A stretch of DNA of 64,000 nt from CAITSH01 sp945892985 (GTDB taxonomy: Bacteria > Pseudomonadota > Gammaproteobacteria > Burkholderiales > SG8-39): contig CAMDDU010000001.1 in NCBI GenBank assembly GCA_945892985.1, forward strand, positions 62,001 through 126,000. Reading direction: 5' to 3'. Made by a program: the position numbers and the translations under genes. Of the stretch, positions 33,199 through 42,058 are shown piece by piece (the first letter of the stretch is position 1; each line of letters starts with the position of its first letter). Under the pieces are notes generated by a model. It was not told where the DNA came from. It ran no database searches and saw only the letters and a program-made list of their open reading frames with translations.

Positions 33199-36100
33199 AT
33201 GCCATCCATGCCCACACTCTCGCTGGCCCACGGCCTCGCCTTTTCCGATTTGTATTGCCGCGACGGTCTGTCGCGCATCGATGCCGCGTTTCTCTCCTGG
33301 CTTGGCGACGCGGATCCCGAACTCGTCGCCCGCCTATCCGCCGCGCGCGCAGAGCCCGATGCCCTCGCCAAAAAGGACGAGTCGGCCCTGATTCTCGCTG
33401 CAGGGCCGCACCTTGATGACTTTGTCGCAGACTTGTTCGGCATAGCCGGCGAAGTAAGGGCGCTTTCCGCACGGCATCATGTTCTAGCGCCCATCTACAC
33501 AATCAAACGCCAGTTCGTGCAACGCAAAGCGCTTGCGAAATACAAAGCCGAGGCCGCTGCAGGATTTGACGGCGCAGCACTGGAGGCGACGCTGACAAAC
33601 CGCTTTGGCCACGCGTTCAGCGAGCTGGCCTACGCCGAGGCAATCGAAACCTGGCTAAAGGACGAGCCCACCAACGAAGAGTCCATAGATCTCGCCCTGC
33701 GTTACGCCGCTTGGGCCTTGCTCACCCCGGCCGGTCGCGAGCGCAACCAGGCTGGTGTGCTGTTCAAGACGGCAGCCAAGCTCGATCCGCAAAACCTTCT
33801 GCCGCACGCGCAAAAGCATGAAACGAACGGGTTGACCACGTTCACCATCAAGCCCGAACACATCCGCCGGCGCGAAGGATTCGCACTCACCGACAAGGGC
33901 AGCGATCTCACCGGCGCCTTATCGGAGGCCAACTATTGCATCTGGTGCCACACTCAGGGCAAGGATTCCTGCTCCACCGGTCTGAAAGAAAAGGCCGGGC
34001 CCGACGGCAAAGCTGCATTCAAGAAAAATTCCTTCGGCACCACGCTCGCGGGCTGTCCGCTGGAGGAAAAGATTTCCGAATTCCACACGCTCAAGGTGGC
34101 CGGACACGCGTTGTCGGCGCTGGCCGTCATCACCGTCGACAACCCGCTAGCCGCAGCGACGGGGCACCGCATCTGCAACGACTGCATGAAATCCTGCATC
34201 TACCAGAAACAGGAACCTGTCAATATTCCCCAGGTCGAAACACGCACGCTCAAGGATGTGCTGGAACTGCCCTGGGGCTTTGAGATCTATTCGCTGCTGA
34301 CGCGCTGGAACCCGCTCAATATCCGCCGCCCGTTGCCGCGCGCCAGCACCGGCTACCGCGTACTGGTCGCAGGCATGGGGCCGGCCGGCTTCGCGCTCTC
34401 GCACCACCTTATGAACGACGGCCACGCGGTGGTGGGCATAGACGGCCTCAAGATAGAACCGCTGCCGCCGCATTTGTCGGGCGTCAACGCAGACGGAAGC
34501 CGCGCCCGCTTCGATCCGGTGCATGACGTCAACATACTCTACGAAGCCCTGGGCGAAAGAACCATGGCCGGCTTCGGTGGCGTGGCGGAATACGGCATTA
34601 CAGTGCGCTGGGACAAGAATTTTCTCAAGGTCATCCGCCTGCTGCTCGAAAGACGCGCCGAGTTTGCCTTGTTTGGCGGCGTGCGCTTCGGCGGCACGCT
34701 CACTTCGGATGACGCCTTTGGCATGGGCTTCGACCACATCGCGCTGGCTATGGGCGCCGGCAAGCCGACAGTACTGGATATCCCCAACGGCCTTGCCCGC
34801 GGCGTGCGCACCGCCTCAGACTTCCTGATGGCACTGCAACTGACCGGTGCGGCCAAGCCCGACTCCATCGCCAACATGCAAGTGCGCCTGCCCGTTGTCG
34901 TCATCGGTGGCGGCCTTACCGCCATCGACACCGCAACCGAATCACTCGCCTATTACCCCATACAGACGGAAAAATTCCTGCAGCGCTATGAAGTGCTGGC
35001 CAGGGAAAAGGGCGAAGACGCAGTGCGCGCATCCTGGAGCCCGGAAGAGCGCGAGATCGCCGAGGAATTCCTCGCCCACGCCCGTGCCATCCGCAAGGAG
35101 CGCGCCACCGCTGCGACCCAAAATCGCGAGCCTCACATCATTGAATTGCTCCGCTCCTGGGGCGGCGCAACCATAGCCTACCGCCGCCGCCTGCTCGACA
35201 GCCCCTCTTACACGCTCAATCACGAAGAGGTGGAAAAAGCGCTGGAAGAAGGCATCAGCTTCGCCGAGGCCCTTACGCCGCTGTCGGTCGACGTAGATGA
35301 TTATGCCGCGGCGCGCGGCATCAACTTCACCCGCCAGGCCATGGGCGAGGATGGCAAGTGGGTCAGCACAGGTGAGCTTCACCTGCCGGCCAGTACGATT
35401 TTTGTTGCCGCAGGCACCTCGCCCAACACCGTGCTGGCGCGCGAGCACCCGCAACACTTTGGCACTGACGGCAAGTACTTCCAGGCCTGCGACGAAAACG
35501 GCCTGCCGCTCAAGCCGCAGTTCTCCATATCCAAACCGGAAAAAATAGACGTGCTGCTGTCGCGCGTGGCGGACGGCCGCTTTGTTTCCTTTTTCGGTGA
35601 CCTGCATCCCTCGTACTTCGGCAACGTCGTCAAAGCCATGGGCAGTGCAAAACAAGGCTACCCGGTGGTGACCCATGTGCTGGGCAAGCACCCCCCGGCC
35701 AGCAAAGCGGACAACGCCGCTTTCTTTGCCGCGCTGGCGGGCGACCTGCTCGCAACGGTCGAGCGCGTCGAGCGCCTCACGCCAACGATTGTTGAAATCG
35801 TGCTCAAGGCGCCGCTCGCAGCGCGAAAATTCCGTCCCGGCCAGTTTTACCGCCTGCAGAACTTTGAGACCCTGTCCCCGGTAAGCCACGGTACGCGGCT
35901 GCAAATGGAAGGACTTGCGCTCACTGGCGCATGGACCGATCCTGCCAAGGGTCTGGTGTCGACCATCGTTCTGGAAATGGGAGGATCCGCCGATTTGTGC
36001 GCCATGTTAAAGCCAGGCGAACCAGTCGTATTGATGGGCCCGACCGGAACACCAACCCATATCGCACCCAATGAAACGGTGATCCTCGTCGGCGGCGGCC

Positions 36101-36726
36101 TTGGCAATGCCGTGCTGTTCTCCATCGGACAGGCTTTCCGCACCCAGGGATCGAAGGTACTTTATTTTGCCGGCTACAAGAAAGTTATAGACCGCTACAA
36201 GGTCAGGGACATCGAGGCTGCAGCAGACGTCATTGTCTGGTGTTGCGACGAACAGCCCGGGTTCACGCCGGGGCGCCCCCAAGACCGGTCTTTTGTCGGC
36301 AACATCGTCCAGGCCATGGATGCGTATGCCTCCGGACGACTTGGAAGCCCCGAGATCGCCATGACCGAGGCCGACCGCCTCATCGCCATCGGCTCCGATC
36401 GCATGATGTCAGCCGTTGCCCGCGCCCGGCACGAGGTGTTGAAGCCGCACCTCAAGCCGCATCATTTCGCCATCGGTTCAATCAACTCGCCAATGCAGTG
36501 CATGATGAAAGAAATCTGCGCGCAATGCCTGCAACCGCAGCGCGATCCGCATACCGGCAAGATCAGCTATGTCTTCTCCTGCTTCAACCAGGATCAGGAC
36601 CTCGACTGCGTCGACTTTGCCGGATTATCCGAACGCTTGACGCAGAATTCAATGCAGGAAAAGCTGACCAAGCAATGGCTCGCCTACTGCATGCCTGATT
36701 TGAAAAAGCAGCGCAGCCTGGTCTGA
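33199..36726 (+). CDS. GltD-PyrK fusion flavoprotein, Nfn-like ferredoxin/NAD(P) oxidoreductase
   Basis: 1175 residues. An N-terminal helical region (1-230) precedes an Fer4_20-like domain with C247, C250, C258, C286, C326, C329 and C333, enough for two [4Fe-4S] clusters. A GltD-like flavoprotein follows with GMGPAG at 392-397 and a second dinucleotide fold near 570 (VVVIGGGLTAIDTA). From about 850 a PyrK/FNR-like domain follows (FRPGQFYRLQ, VILVGGGLGNAVLF near 960), ending in C1101, C1107, C1110, C1128 and C1137. In Nfn transhydrogenases these two modules are separate chains. The nearby ferredoxin gene fits such a role. Electron bifurcation itself is inference. Confidence 0.85.
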   Translation: MPSMPTLSLAHGLAFSDLYCRDGLSRIDAAFLSWLGDADPELVARLSAARAEPDALAKKDESALILAAGPHLDDFVADLFGIAGEVRALSARHHVLAPIYTIKRQFVQRKALAKYKAEAAAGFDGAALEATLTNRFGHAFSELAYAEAIETWLKDEPTNEESIDLALRYAAWALLTPAGRERNQAGVLFKTAAKLDPQNLLPHAQKHETNGLTTFTIKPEHIRRREGFALTDKGSDLTGALSEANYCIWCHTQGKDSCSTGLKEKAGPDGKAAFKKNSFGTTLAGCPLEEKISEFHTLKVAGHALSALAVITVDNPLAAATGHRICNDCMKSCIYQKQEPVNIPQVETRTLKDVLELPWGFEIYSLLTRWNPLNIRRPLPRASTGYRVLVAGMGPAGFALSHHLMNDGHAVVGIDGLKIEPLPPHLSGVNADGSRARFDPVHDVNILYEALGERTMAGFGGVAEYGITVRWDKNFLKVIRLLLERRAEFALFGGVRFGGTLTSDDAFGMGFDHIALAMGAGKPTVLDIPNGLARGVRTASDFLMALQLTGAAKPDSIANMQVRLPVVVIGGGLTAIDTATESLAYYPIQTEKFLQRYEVLAREKGEDAVRASWSPEEREIAEEFLAHARAIRKERATAATQNREPHIIELLRSWGGATIAYRRRLLDSPSYTLNHEEVEKALEEGISFAEALTPLSVDVDDYAAARGINFTRQAMGEDGKWVSTGELHLPASTIFVAAGTSPNTVLAREHPQHFGTDGKYFQACDENGLPLKPQFSISKPEKIDVLLSRVADGRFVSFFGDLHPSYFGNVVKAMGSAKQGYPVVTHVLGKHPPASKADNAAFFAALAGDLLATVERVERLTPTIVEIVLKAPLAARKFRPGQFYRLQNFETLSPVSHGTRLQMEGLALTGAWTDPAKGLVSTIVLEMGGSADLCAMLKPGEPVVLMGPTGTPTHIAPNETVILVGGGLGNAVLFSIGQAFRTQGSKVLYFAGYKKVIDRYKVRDIEAAADVIVWCCDEQPGFTPGRPQDRSFVGNIVQAMDAYASGRLGSPEIAMTEADRLIAIGSDRMMSAVARARHEVLKPHLKPHHFAIGSINSPMQCMMKEICAQCLQPQRDPHTGKISYVFSCFNQDQDLDCVDFAGLSERLTQNSMQEKLTKQWLAYCMPDLKKQRSLV

Positions 36727-36927
36727 TTAAAAGCGCATCTTCCGGCGTCGCGATGCGAAAGCCGCCTTCGGCTAGACGCCAAGCAAGCACTGATCAAGTC
36801 CTGCAAGTAAGAGTCCCCTGACAAGCTTCCCGCTGACGCGGGGGATATACGGGGTGCTTGCCCCCTTTTCAGTGAATCCCGATTATTTCCCGGCCGAAAA
36901 CACAGCCCGCGAGGTACATAGGCGGCG

Positions 36928-37602
36928 TCAGTCCTTGTGCTTGCGCAGATGATTGAGCACGACCTCTGTGATATGGGCAAGGTGATCCGCTTGCGCGACC
37001 GGCGACATCAGATCGCGTCCCAGCACGGTCGAAAGGGTGTAGCGATTGGACAGATAAAAGTAGCCCAGAGCCGCGATCATGATATAGATCTGGCTTGGAT
37101 CCAGGCCGCTCCGAAAGACCCCGCATTCCTGTCCGCGCACCAGCAGCGCCCGCAGCATGCCCAGCGCAGGAGATACCAGGTCGGTGAGGTGCTTTGACTT
37201 TTTCAGGAACTTCGCCTGATGCTGGTTCTCGGTGTTGAGCAGCCGGATGAATTCAGGATGCGCGACGTAATAACTCCAGGTGAACTCCACCAGACGCGAT
37301 ATCCCGGGTATCGGCTCAAGGTGATCGAGCCTTAATTTGCTCTCCGCGCGCCAGAACCCCAGATAAGCCTCCTCGAGCACGGCAACGAACAGCTTGTCCT
37401 TGCTGTCAAAATAATAGTAGAGCATGCGCTCGTTGCTACGCGCCCTGGCCGCGATCTGATCGACGCGCGCCCCGCCCAGCCCATTGCGCGCGAACTCGGT
37501 GGTGGCGGCGGCAAGGATGCGTGCCTTGGTGCGGTGCGGATCGCGCTTCACCTTGTCTGCTGCCACGGTCTTGCATGGAGCGGGTTGAGCCATTTTTTGC
37601 AA
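36928..37602 (-). CDS. TetR/AcrR-family transcriptional regulator
   Basis: 224 residues. The N-terminal helix-turn-helix spans about 23-68 (RTKARILAAATTEFARNGLGGARVDQIAARARSNERMLYYYFDSKDKLF). The ligand-binding C-terminal half resembles CerR/RutR-type TetR proteins (HPEFIRLLNTENQHQAKFLKKS). It faces the plus-strand operon and is the only regulator gene in regions 2 and 3, so it may bind the palindrome at 32641-32660. Upstream of its own start two copies of TCGGAAA, 12 bases apart (37613 and 37625), could be its autoregulatory site. The two genes before it converge at 36727-36927, which holds only weak GC-rich hairpins. Confidence 0.9.
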   Translation of the reverse strand: MQKMAQPAPCKTVAADKVKRDPHRTKARILAAATTEFARNGLGGARVDQIAARARSNERMLYYYFDSKDKLFVAVLEEAYLGFWRAESKLRLDHLEPIPGISRLVEFTWSYYVAHPEFIRLLNTENQHQAKFLKKSKHLTDLVSPALGMLRALLVRGQECGVFRSGLDPSQIYIMIAALGYFYLSNRYTLSTVLGRDLMSPVAQADHLAHITEVVLNHLRKHKD

Positions 37603-37720
37603 ATTTTTCTTTTCGGAAACGGACTCGGAAAATGCTGCCGATGCTGAGATTGTCGGACTGTCTGTGCATTAGTTCCAGCAGTTTAGCCGAGCATCACCTG
37701 CCGCATCGCCCGGCACTCCC

Positions 37721-38392
37721 CTAGCGGCTGCCTGCAATCTGCAAAAGCTGTGAGGCGAGACCTGGATTGAGTTTTACGAGTCGCTCATGGATGGCAGCCA
37801 GTTCGGCGCGTCTGCCGGTGCGCGCATAGCTCACGCCCAGACCGTACCAAGCGTCGGCCATACCCGCGTCAAGGCCGATCGCCTGCACGTAGCTCGGGGC
37901 TGCGCGTTCGTAAAGATTGATGTCCCGATAACTCTCGCCGAGCAGGAAAAAGCTCATTGCCGAATCAGACTTGATCAGCAACGCCTGCTCGATGGTGCGT
38001 ATGGCACGCTCGGGTTCGTTGATGGTGCGATACGACTGTGCGAGCAGGTTCCAGGTGTAGATATCGTCCGGGCTCAGGCGTATAGCCGTCTGGTAGAAGG
38101 GAATCGCCTGCACGTGCTGGCCCATTTGCGTGTTGGCGAACCCGGCAATCAGCCACCAGTCGTGGCTATTGCCGTCACGCTGCAGCTTGCCCTGGGCCAG
38201 CTTGAGGATGCCCGGCCAGTCGTTTTTGGCCTCAAGCTCGGAAATACGCCGCACATTGGCATCGTCGGCGTGGCCGGACAGCTTGCTTGCCACGTTGACC
38301 CCGGTACTGATCAGCGACAAAGCGGTGCAAGCGCCCAGGGCAAGCATGACAATCAGGGCAGACGCGGCGCCGGCAAGCCGCGCCGCAAGCAA
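37721..38392 (-). CDS. TPR-repeat lipoprotein
   Basis: About 223 residues. The likely start is a TTG at 38392, giving the signal LLAARLAGAASALIVMLALGAC, where LGAC is a good lipobox. The reading frame extends to 38527, but that part is the shadow of the DUF3460 gene. The rest is TPR-like: NSHDWWLIAGFANTQMGQHVQAIPFYQTAIRLSPDD, then NEPERAIRTIEQALLIKSD and YERAAPSYVQAIGLDAGMADAWYGLGVSYARTGR. It is probably an outer-membrane-anchored scaffold. The start codon has no clear ribosome-binding site, so the 5' boundary is soft. Confidence 0.8.
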   Translation of the reverse strand: MLAARLAGAASALIVMLALGACTALSLISTGVNVASKLSGHADDANVRRISELEAKNDWPGILKLAQGKLQRDGNSHDWWLIAGFANTQMGQHVQAIPFYQTAIRLSPDDIYTWNLLAQSYRTINEPERAIRTIEQALLIKSDSAMSFFLLGESYRDINLYERAAPSYVQAIGLDAGMADAWYGLGVSYARTGRRAELAAIHERLVKLNPGLASQLLQIAGSR

Positions 38393-38402
38393 GCGCGGCG
38401 CT

Positions 38403-38594
38403 TCAGACCTTGTTTTGATAGACGTAGGCCTGCTGCTTGACCTCGGATTCACTGTCGCGGCGCAAGGCATCAGGATCCGCCTTTTTGTCCCACCACATCG
38501 CGCGGCCCTTTTTTTGCTCTTCGACAATCTGCGGCTTTTTCGCCAACAGGTCGCGCATGAACAGGGTGATTTCGGATTCGTAATTACGATTCAT
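38403..38594 (-). CDS. DUF3460 family protein
   Basis: 63 residues (MNRNYESEITLFMRDLLAKK start, then KGRAMWWDKK, and ending VKQQAYVYQNKV), a good match to the small DUF3460 family found in betaproteobacteria. The ATG at 38594 has AGGA nine bases upstream. An in-frame ATG at 38618 is a poorer start. It lies just before the TPR lipoprotein gene. Its function is unknown. Confidence 0.85.
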   Translation of the reverse strand: MNRNYESEITLFMRDLLAKKPQIVEEQKKGRAMWWDKKADPDALRRDSESEVKQQAYVYQNKV

Positions 38595-38682
38595 GGCGGT
38601 GCTTCCTGGGTTATGCAATGGACGCGTCGTGCAATGCGCTGATTATAGCGCGTCACACAGCTTCCACCCCATGCGCCGGGAC

Positions 38683-39846
38683 CTAAGCCCGGAGAAGATC
38701 GACCGGCTGGAAACGCCCGCCCAGAGCGGCTTTTGCGTCGTTGCCCCACCACTTTTCCAGAACCGTGGCATAGAGGCTGCGAAAATCGATGCTGTGGACG
38801 AGATTACCGTTGTCCAACCGGTCCAGTTGCGGTGCCGGACCATACAGCCCGCCGCGAACCTGGCCGCCCATGGCGAAATGGCTGTTGGCGGTGCCATGGT
38901 CGGTGCCGTTGGAATTGTTTTCCGCTGCGCGGCGCCCGAATTCGGCGTAGGTCATCACCAGTGCCGAATTCCAGCGGTTGAGTTCCTGCAAGGCCGCCTT
39001 GAACGCGACCAGGCCCTCGGCCAGTTGCTGGAGCAGCTTGGCCTGTTGTCCCGGCTGATTCTGGTGGGTATCAAAGCCATTCAAGCTGACCCGCACCGCG
39101 GCAACGCCAGCCTGACTGGCAATCACCTGCGAGGCTGTGCGCATGGCGTTGCCAAACTCGCCATTGGGAAACTCGGTGCGCAGTGGCGCACCGGCGCCAA
39201 ACTTGCCCGCGGCCTGGACGATCTCGCCTTCGACCTTGAGGATATGCGAGAGCGCCGCGTTGCCGCGCTTCGCCGATGACGTGGCAAGCCGCGACTGGCG
39301 CAGGAACTGTTCGGTGTTGCTCAGCGCGACCGCGCGTGCTCCCCCTGCAAACGGCCCCATCTCCTGGCTGCCCACCACCACGCCGTCTGCGACATAGCCC
39401 GCGGGAACCGGGTTGGCGGCAAACGCGCGCGCCAGCCAGCCTTCAGTGAGGTACTGCTCGCTGCCGGAGGCCGTGTCCCATATCTCGATGGAACGAAAAT
39501 GCGACTGATTGGGCTTGGGGTAACCGAGGCCTTGCACCACGGCCAGTTCTCGCCCCTGCCACAAAGACATCAGCGCGCCAAGCGAAGGATGCAGTCCCAC
39601 GCGGTCGGACAATTGCATCACCTCCTCGCGCTTGATGGCGATGCGCGGCCGCAGGCGGTAGTAGTTCGGATCGGCGTAAGGCACGACCGTATTGAGCCCG
39701 TCATTACCGCCTTTTAACTCCACCAGCACCAGCAGGTTGCGATAGCCATACGGCGCAGCGACGCCCGCGGCAATGGCCCCCGGCATCCAGGCGCTCACCA
39801 CGGAGCCCGCCGCCAATCCAAGAAAGTCCCGTCGCAACATATTCAT
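38683..39846 (-). CDS. DUF1501 family protein with Tat signal
   Basis: 387 residues. A twin-arginine signal (MLRRDFLGLAAGSVVSAWMPGAIAAG) is followed by the DUF1501 fold: LLVLVELKGGNDGLNTVVPYADPNYY, LHPSLGALMSLWQ, VVQGLGYPKPNQSHFRSIEIWDTA, and VMTYAEFGRRAAENNSNGTDHGTANSHFAMG near the end. The family is distantly related to alkaline-phosphatase-like hydrolases. It starts 7 bases after the DUF1800 gene, and the two families are commonly paired. Exported, function unknown. Confidence 0.9.
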   Translation of the reverse strand: MNMLRRDFLGLAAGSVVSAWMPGAIAAGVAAPYGYRNLLVLVELKGGNDGLNTVVPYADPNYYRLRPRIAIKREEVMQLSDRVGLHPSLGALMSLWQGRELAVVQGLGYPKPNQSHFRSIEIWDTASGSEQYLTEGWLARAFAANPVPAGYVADGVVVGSQEMGPFAGGARAVALSNTEQFLRQSRLATSSAKRGNAALSHILKVEGEIVQAAGKFGAGAPLRTEFPNGEFGNAMRTASQVIASQAGVAAVRVSLNGFDTHQNQPGQQAKLLQQLAEGLVAFKAALQELNRWNSALVMTYAEFGRRAAENNSNGTDHGTANSHFAMGGQVRGGLYGPAPQLDRLDNGNLVHSIDFRSLYATVLEKWWGNDAKAALGGRFQPVDLLRA

Positions 39847-39853
39847 CTCCGGC

Positions 39854-41380
39854 TTATTTCAACTGAAATGCAGGATCGAGCACGAGCTGGCGCAGCCAAT
39901 CCTTCTCCGCAAGCGTGCCCGGCGTCATCAGCGCATCGTCGACAGGGTCGGTGGCGAGCACCGCGCGCCGCGCCAGCGGCGCATAGCCGCCCAGCCCCTT
40001 GAACCATGCCGCGCTATCAAAATGAATGTCCGTCAGCGCGCGCACAAAGCGCTCGCGCCCCTCCTCGCCCAGCCGACCCTGGCCTTTGACCTTGGCGAAG
40101 TCCTTCATCCGCGCGCCGTCGGCCATCGCCTGGTTCGACATGGCCTGGGGCGGCATCTCCTGCGCGCGAAACAGTCGCTCAAGGAATTGCTTGCGCGCCA
40201 GCAAGGTGCTCGAATTGATCCACGCCTCGCCGCCGGGCCAGCCCTTGACGTTGGGCGGGGCAAACAGGTTCTGGCCAAGACTGGCGGTGACCATGGCAAA
40301 GGGCAGCGCATCACCGGTCTGGAACTGAAAACTGCGTACAGTTCCGACGACCAGGTCGGCCGGGGACTTGACCAGGCTGCCGCGCGCCTCCTGCGACCAG
40401 AACGCCGGAGACAGCAACAGCCAGCGCAGCGCGGTGCGCGTGTCATAACCGCTTTCACGAAAACGCGCGGCAATGCGCCTGACTTCGCGCTCATCGGGCA
40501 GCGGCGAGACGAATTCGCGCCACAGCTTGCGCGTGATGAATTCGGCCGTCGCCGGTCGCGCCAGCAGGATGTCGAGTACGGCGTCGCCGTCAAAGTTGCC
40601 GCTGGCGCCGAGCACCGTTTTCTGCCCCTCGTCGTGCAAGAAAGGCCGCCAGCGGTATTCGCCGGTCTCCGGCTCGATGGACCAGCCGGTAAATGCGCGC
40701 GCGGCCTCGCGAATATCCGCCTCACCGTACTGGCCCTCGCCCATGGTGAACAACTCCATCACCTCGCGCGCAAAATTCTCGTTCGGCTGTCCCTTGCGAT
40801 TGCTCGCCGAGTCGAGGTAAAGAATCATCGCCGGGTCCTTGGCGGCGGCGTGGAGCAAGGCGGCGAAATTGCCAAGGGCATGCTGGCGCAGCAACAGGTT
40901 CTGGCGATACATCAGCTGCACGTACCTGACTTTTTGCTGGCTGGAGACAAAGTGGTTGTGCCAGAACAGCGTCATGCGCTCGACCAGGGGCGAAGGCGTG
41001 ACAATCATCTCCGCCAGCCACCAGCCGCGCAACTCAAAGCCGCGCCTTACCTGCTCCTGCTGGAAGGCCTTGCGCGCCGACTCTCCGGCATCGCGCAACT
41101 GCCGTGGCGGCGTGATGGCTTCGTTGACCCACGCCGGTACTGGCTGTGCTGCGACTGTCCTGGCGGGCCGCAACAGGCGCTCAACCGCCTGTTCGCGGGT
41201 GAGCATGGAGAATTCGGCGATTTCTCCCGGACTGGCGCCAAATCCGCTGCGATTGAGCAAATGCCGGGCTTCGTCAAATCCCATCCCGGCGCCGTTCGCG
41301 CGTACGCTAGGCGAAAAAACCAAGACGCCCAGACCGAGCAGCAGCACCCAGTAGCCAATACGCGTCAGTAGATCTCTCAT
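39854..41380 (-). CDS. DUF1800 family protein
   Basis: About 508 residues. The ATG at 41380 gives an N-terminal hydrophobic signal (LLTRIGYWVLLLGLGVLVFSPSVRAN). Then come GFDEARHLLNRSGFGASPGEI, MTLFWHNHFVSSQQKV, ENFAREVMELFTMGEGQYGEADIREAARAFTGW and WPGGEAWINSSTLLARKQF, all DUF1800 marks. The longer frame to 41554 runs through the small Arg-rich gene's antisense and is not protein-like. It is paired with DUF1501 and may be part of an exported enzyme or assembly system. The function is unknown. Confidence 0.9.
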   Translation of the reverse strand: MRDLLTRIGYWVLLLGLGVLVFSPSVRANGAGMGFDEARHLLNRSGFGASPGEIAEFSMLTREQAVERLLRPARTVAAQPVPAWVNEAITPPRQLRDAGESARKAFQQEQVRRGFELRGWWLAEMIVTPSPLVERMTLFWHNHFVSSQQKVRYVQLMYRQNLLLRQHALGNFAALLHAAAKDPAMILYLDSASNRKGQPNENFAREVMELFTMGEGQYGEADIREAARAFTGWSIEPETGEYRWRPFLHDEGQKTVLGASGNFDGDAVLDILLARPATAEFITRKLWREFVSPLPDEREVRRIAARFRESGYDTRTALRWLLLSPAFWSQEARGSLVKSPADLVVGTVRSFQFQTGDALPFAMVTASLGQNLFAPPNVKGWPGGEAWINSSTLLARKQFLERLFRAQEMPPQAMSNQAMADGARMKDFAKVKGQGRLGEEGRERFVRALTDIHFDSAAWFKGLGGYAPLARRAVLATDPVDDALMTPGTLAEKDWLRQLVLDPAFQLK

Positions 41381-41426
41381 GTCATGGGAACCAAGACGGG
41401 GACGAAGGATATCGAAGCGCGTCGCC

Positions 41427-41744
41427 CTAGGGCCGCTGTGGCCGGCCCTGCCCCTGGCCTTGCCCTTGCCAGGATCGCTGTCCGCCCGACTGACCGCCGT
41501 AAATATCCCGCCCATGATCGCTGATGTCGCGGCGCAGTTGCTGGCGCTCGTCACTGCTCATCGAGCGCCTCTCGGTCTGGCGGTCGCGCTCATCGCGACG
41601 ACCGGCGCGCTCGCGAACCGCGCGATCGCGCTCCGCCGGCGACATCTGTTGCCACCGCTGGCGATCGGGCGATTGCTGTGCCCCCGCCCACGTCGGGGCC
41701 AGCGCGAGGGCGCACAGCAAGGTGGCGACGATGTGGGCGTTCAT
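41427..41744 (-). CDS. Small secreted Arg/Gln-rich protein
   Basis: 105 residues. A clean signal peptide (MNAHIVATLLCALALAPTWAGAQ) is followed by a strongly charged part, RQRWQQMSPAERDRAVRERAGRR and SMSSDERQQLRRDISDHGRDIYGG, and a Gly/Gln tail (GQRSWQGQGQGQGRPQRP). AAAGGAAAG seven bases before the ATG supports the start. The middle part resembles small periplasmic DUF3106-like proteins with WxxMSPAERxR motifs. The function is unknown. Confidence 0.75.
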   Translation of the reverse strand: MNAHIVATLLCALALAPTWAGAQQSPDRQRWQQMSPAERDRAVRERAGRRDERDRQTERRSMSSDERQQLRRDISDHGRDIYGGQSGGQRSWQGQGQGQGRPQRP

Positions 41745-42058
41745 GGTCTTTCCTTTGCCGCGAAGCGGCGATTTAACAAAAAAACATCCAATTGCGTGTT
41801 ATCCGGGGCGACCGGGCTTTGCCGGTACAAGGACAAAGACCCGCCCTCCAGCCTAACAAGCTTCCTTGCCAAGACTCCTCGTCAAGGTCTCGTCTGCTCT
41901 GTTGATGACGCATGGTAATACCAAGGTGTAAGCATACTGTTGAGAGGGGGGGGAAGTTTGTAAGAAATTGTTGCAAAGTCCACTTTGGCAACGCCTTGTT
42001 ACCGGCGCCATCGCCTCGCCCTGTGGCACCGAACGGCCACTAGGGCTAGGATACGCAC
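41745..42058. other. Divergent control region before ompR
   Basis: No gene is seen in this 314-base stretch between a minus-strand small gene and ompR. It contains a run of eight G's (41946-41953) and a dyad TTGC-AAAG-TCCA-CTTT-GGCAA (41971-41991), which could be an operator or an RNA hairpin. The ompR ribosome-binding site AGGA lies 8 bases before its ATG. Confidence 0.6.

Noticed and set aside
39773..41371. 532-residue plus-strand frame opposite DUF1800
   Set aside because: Antisense shadow with basic low-complexity composition; the DUF1800 assignment is secure.
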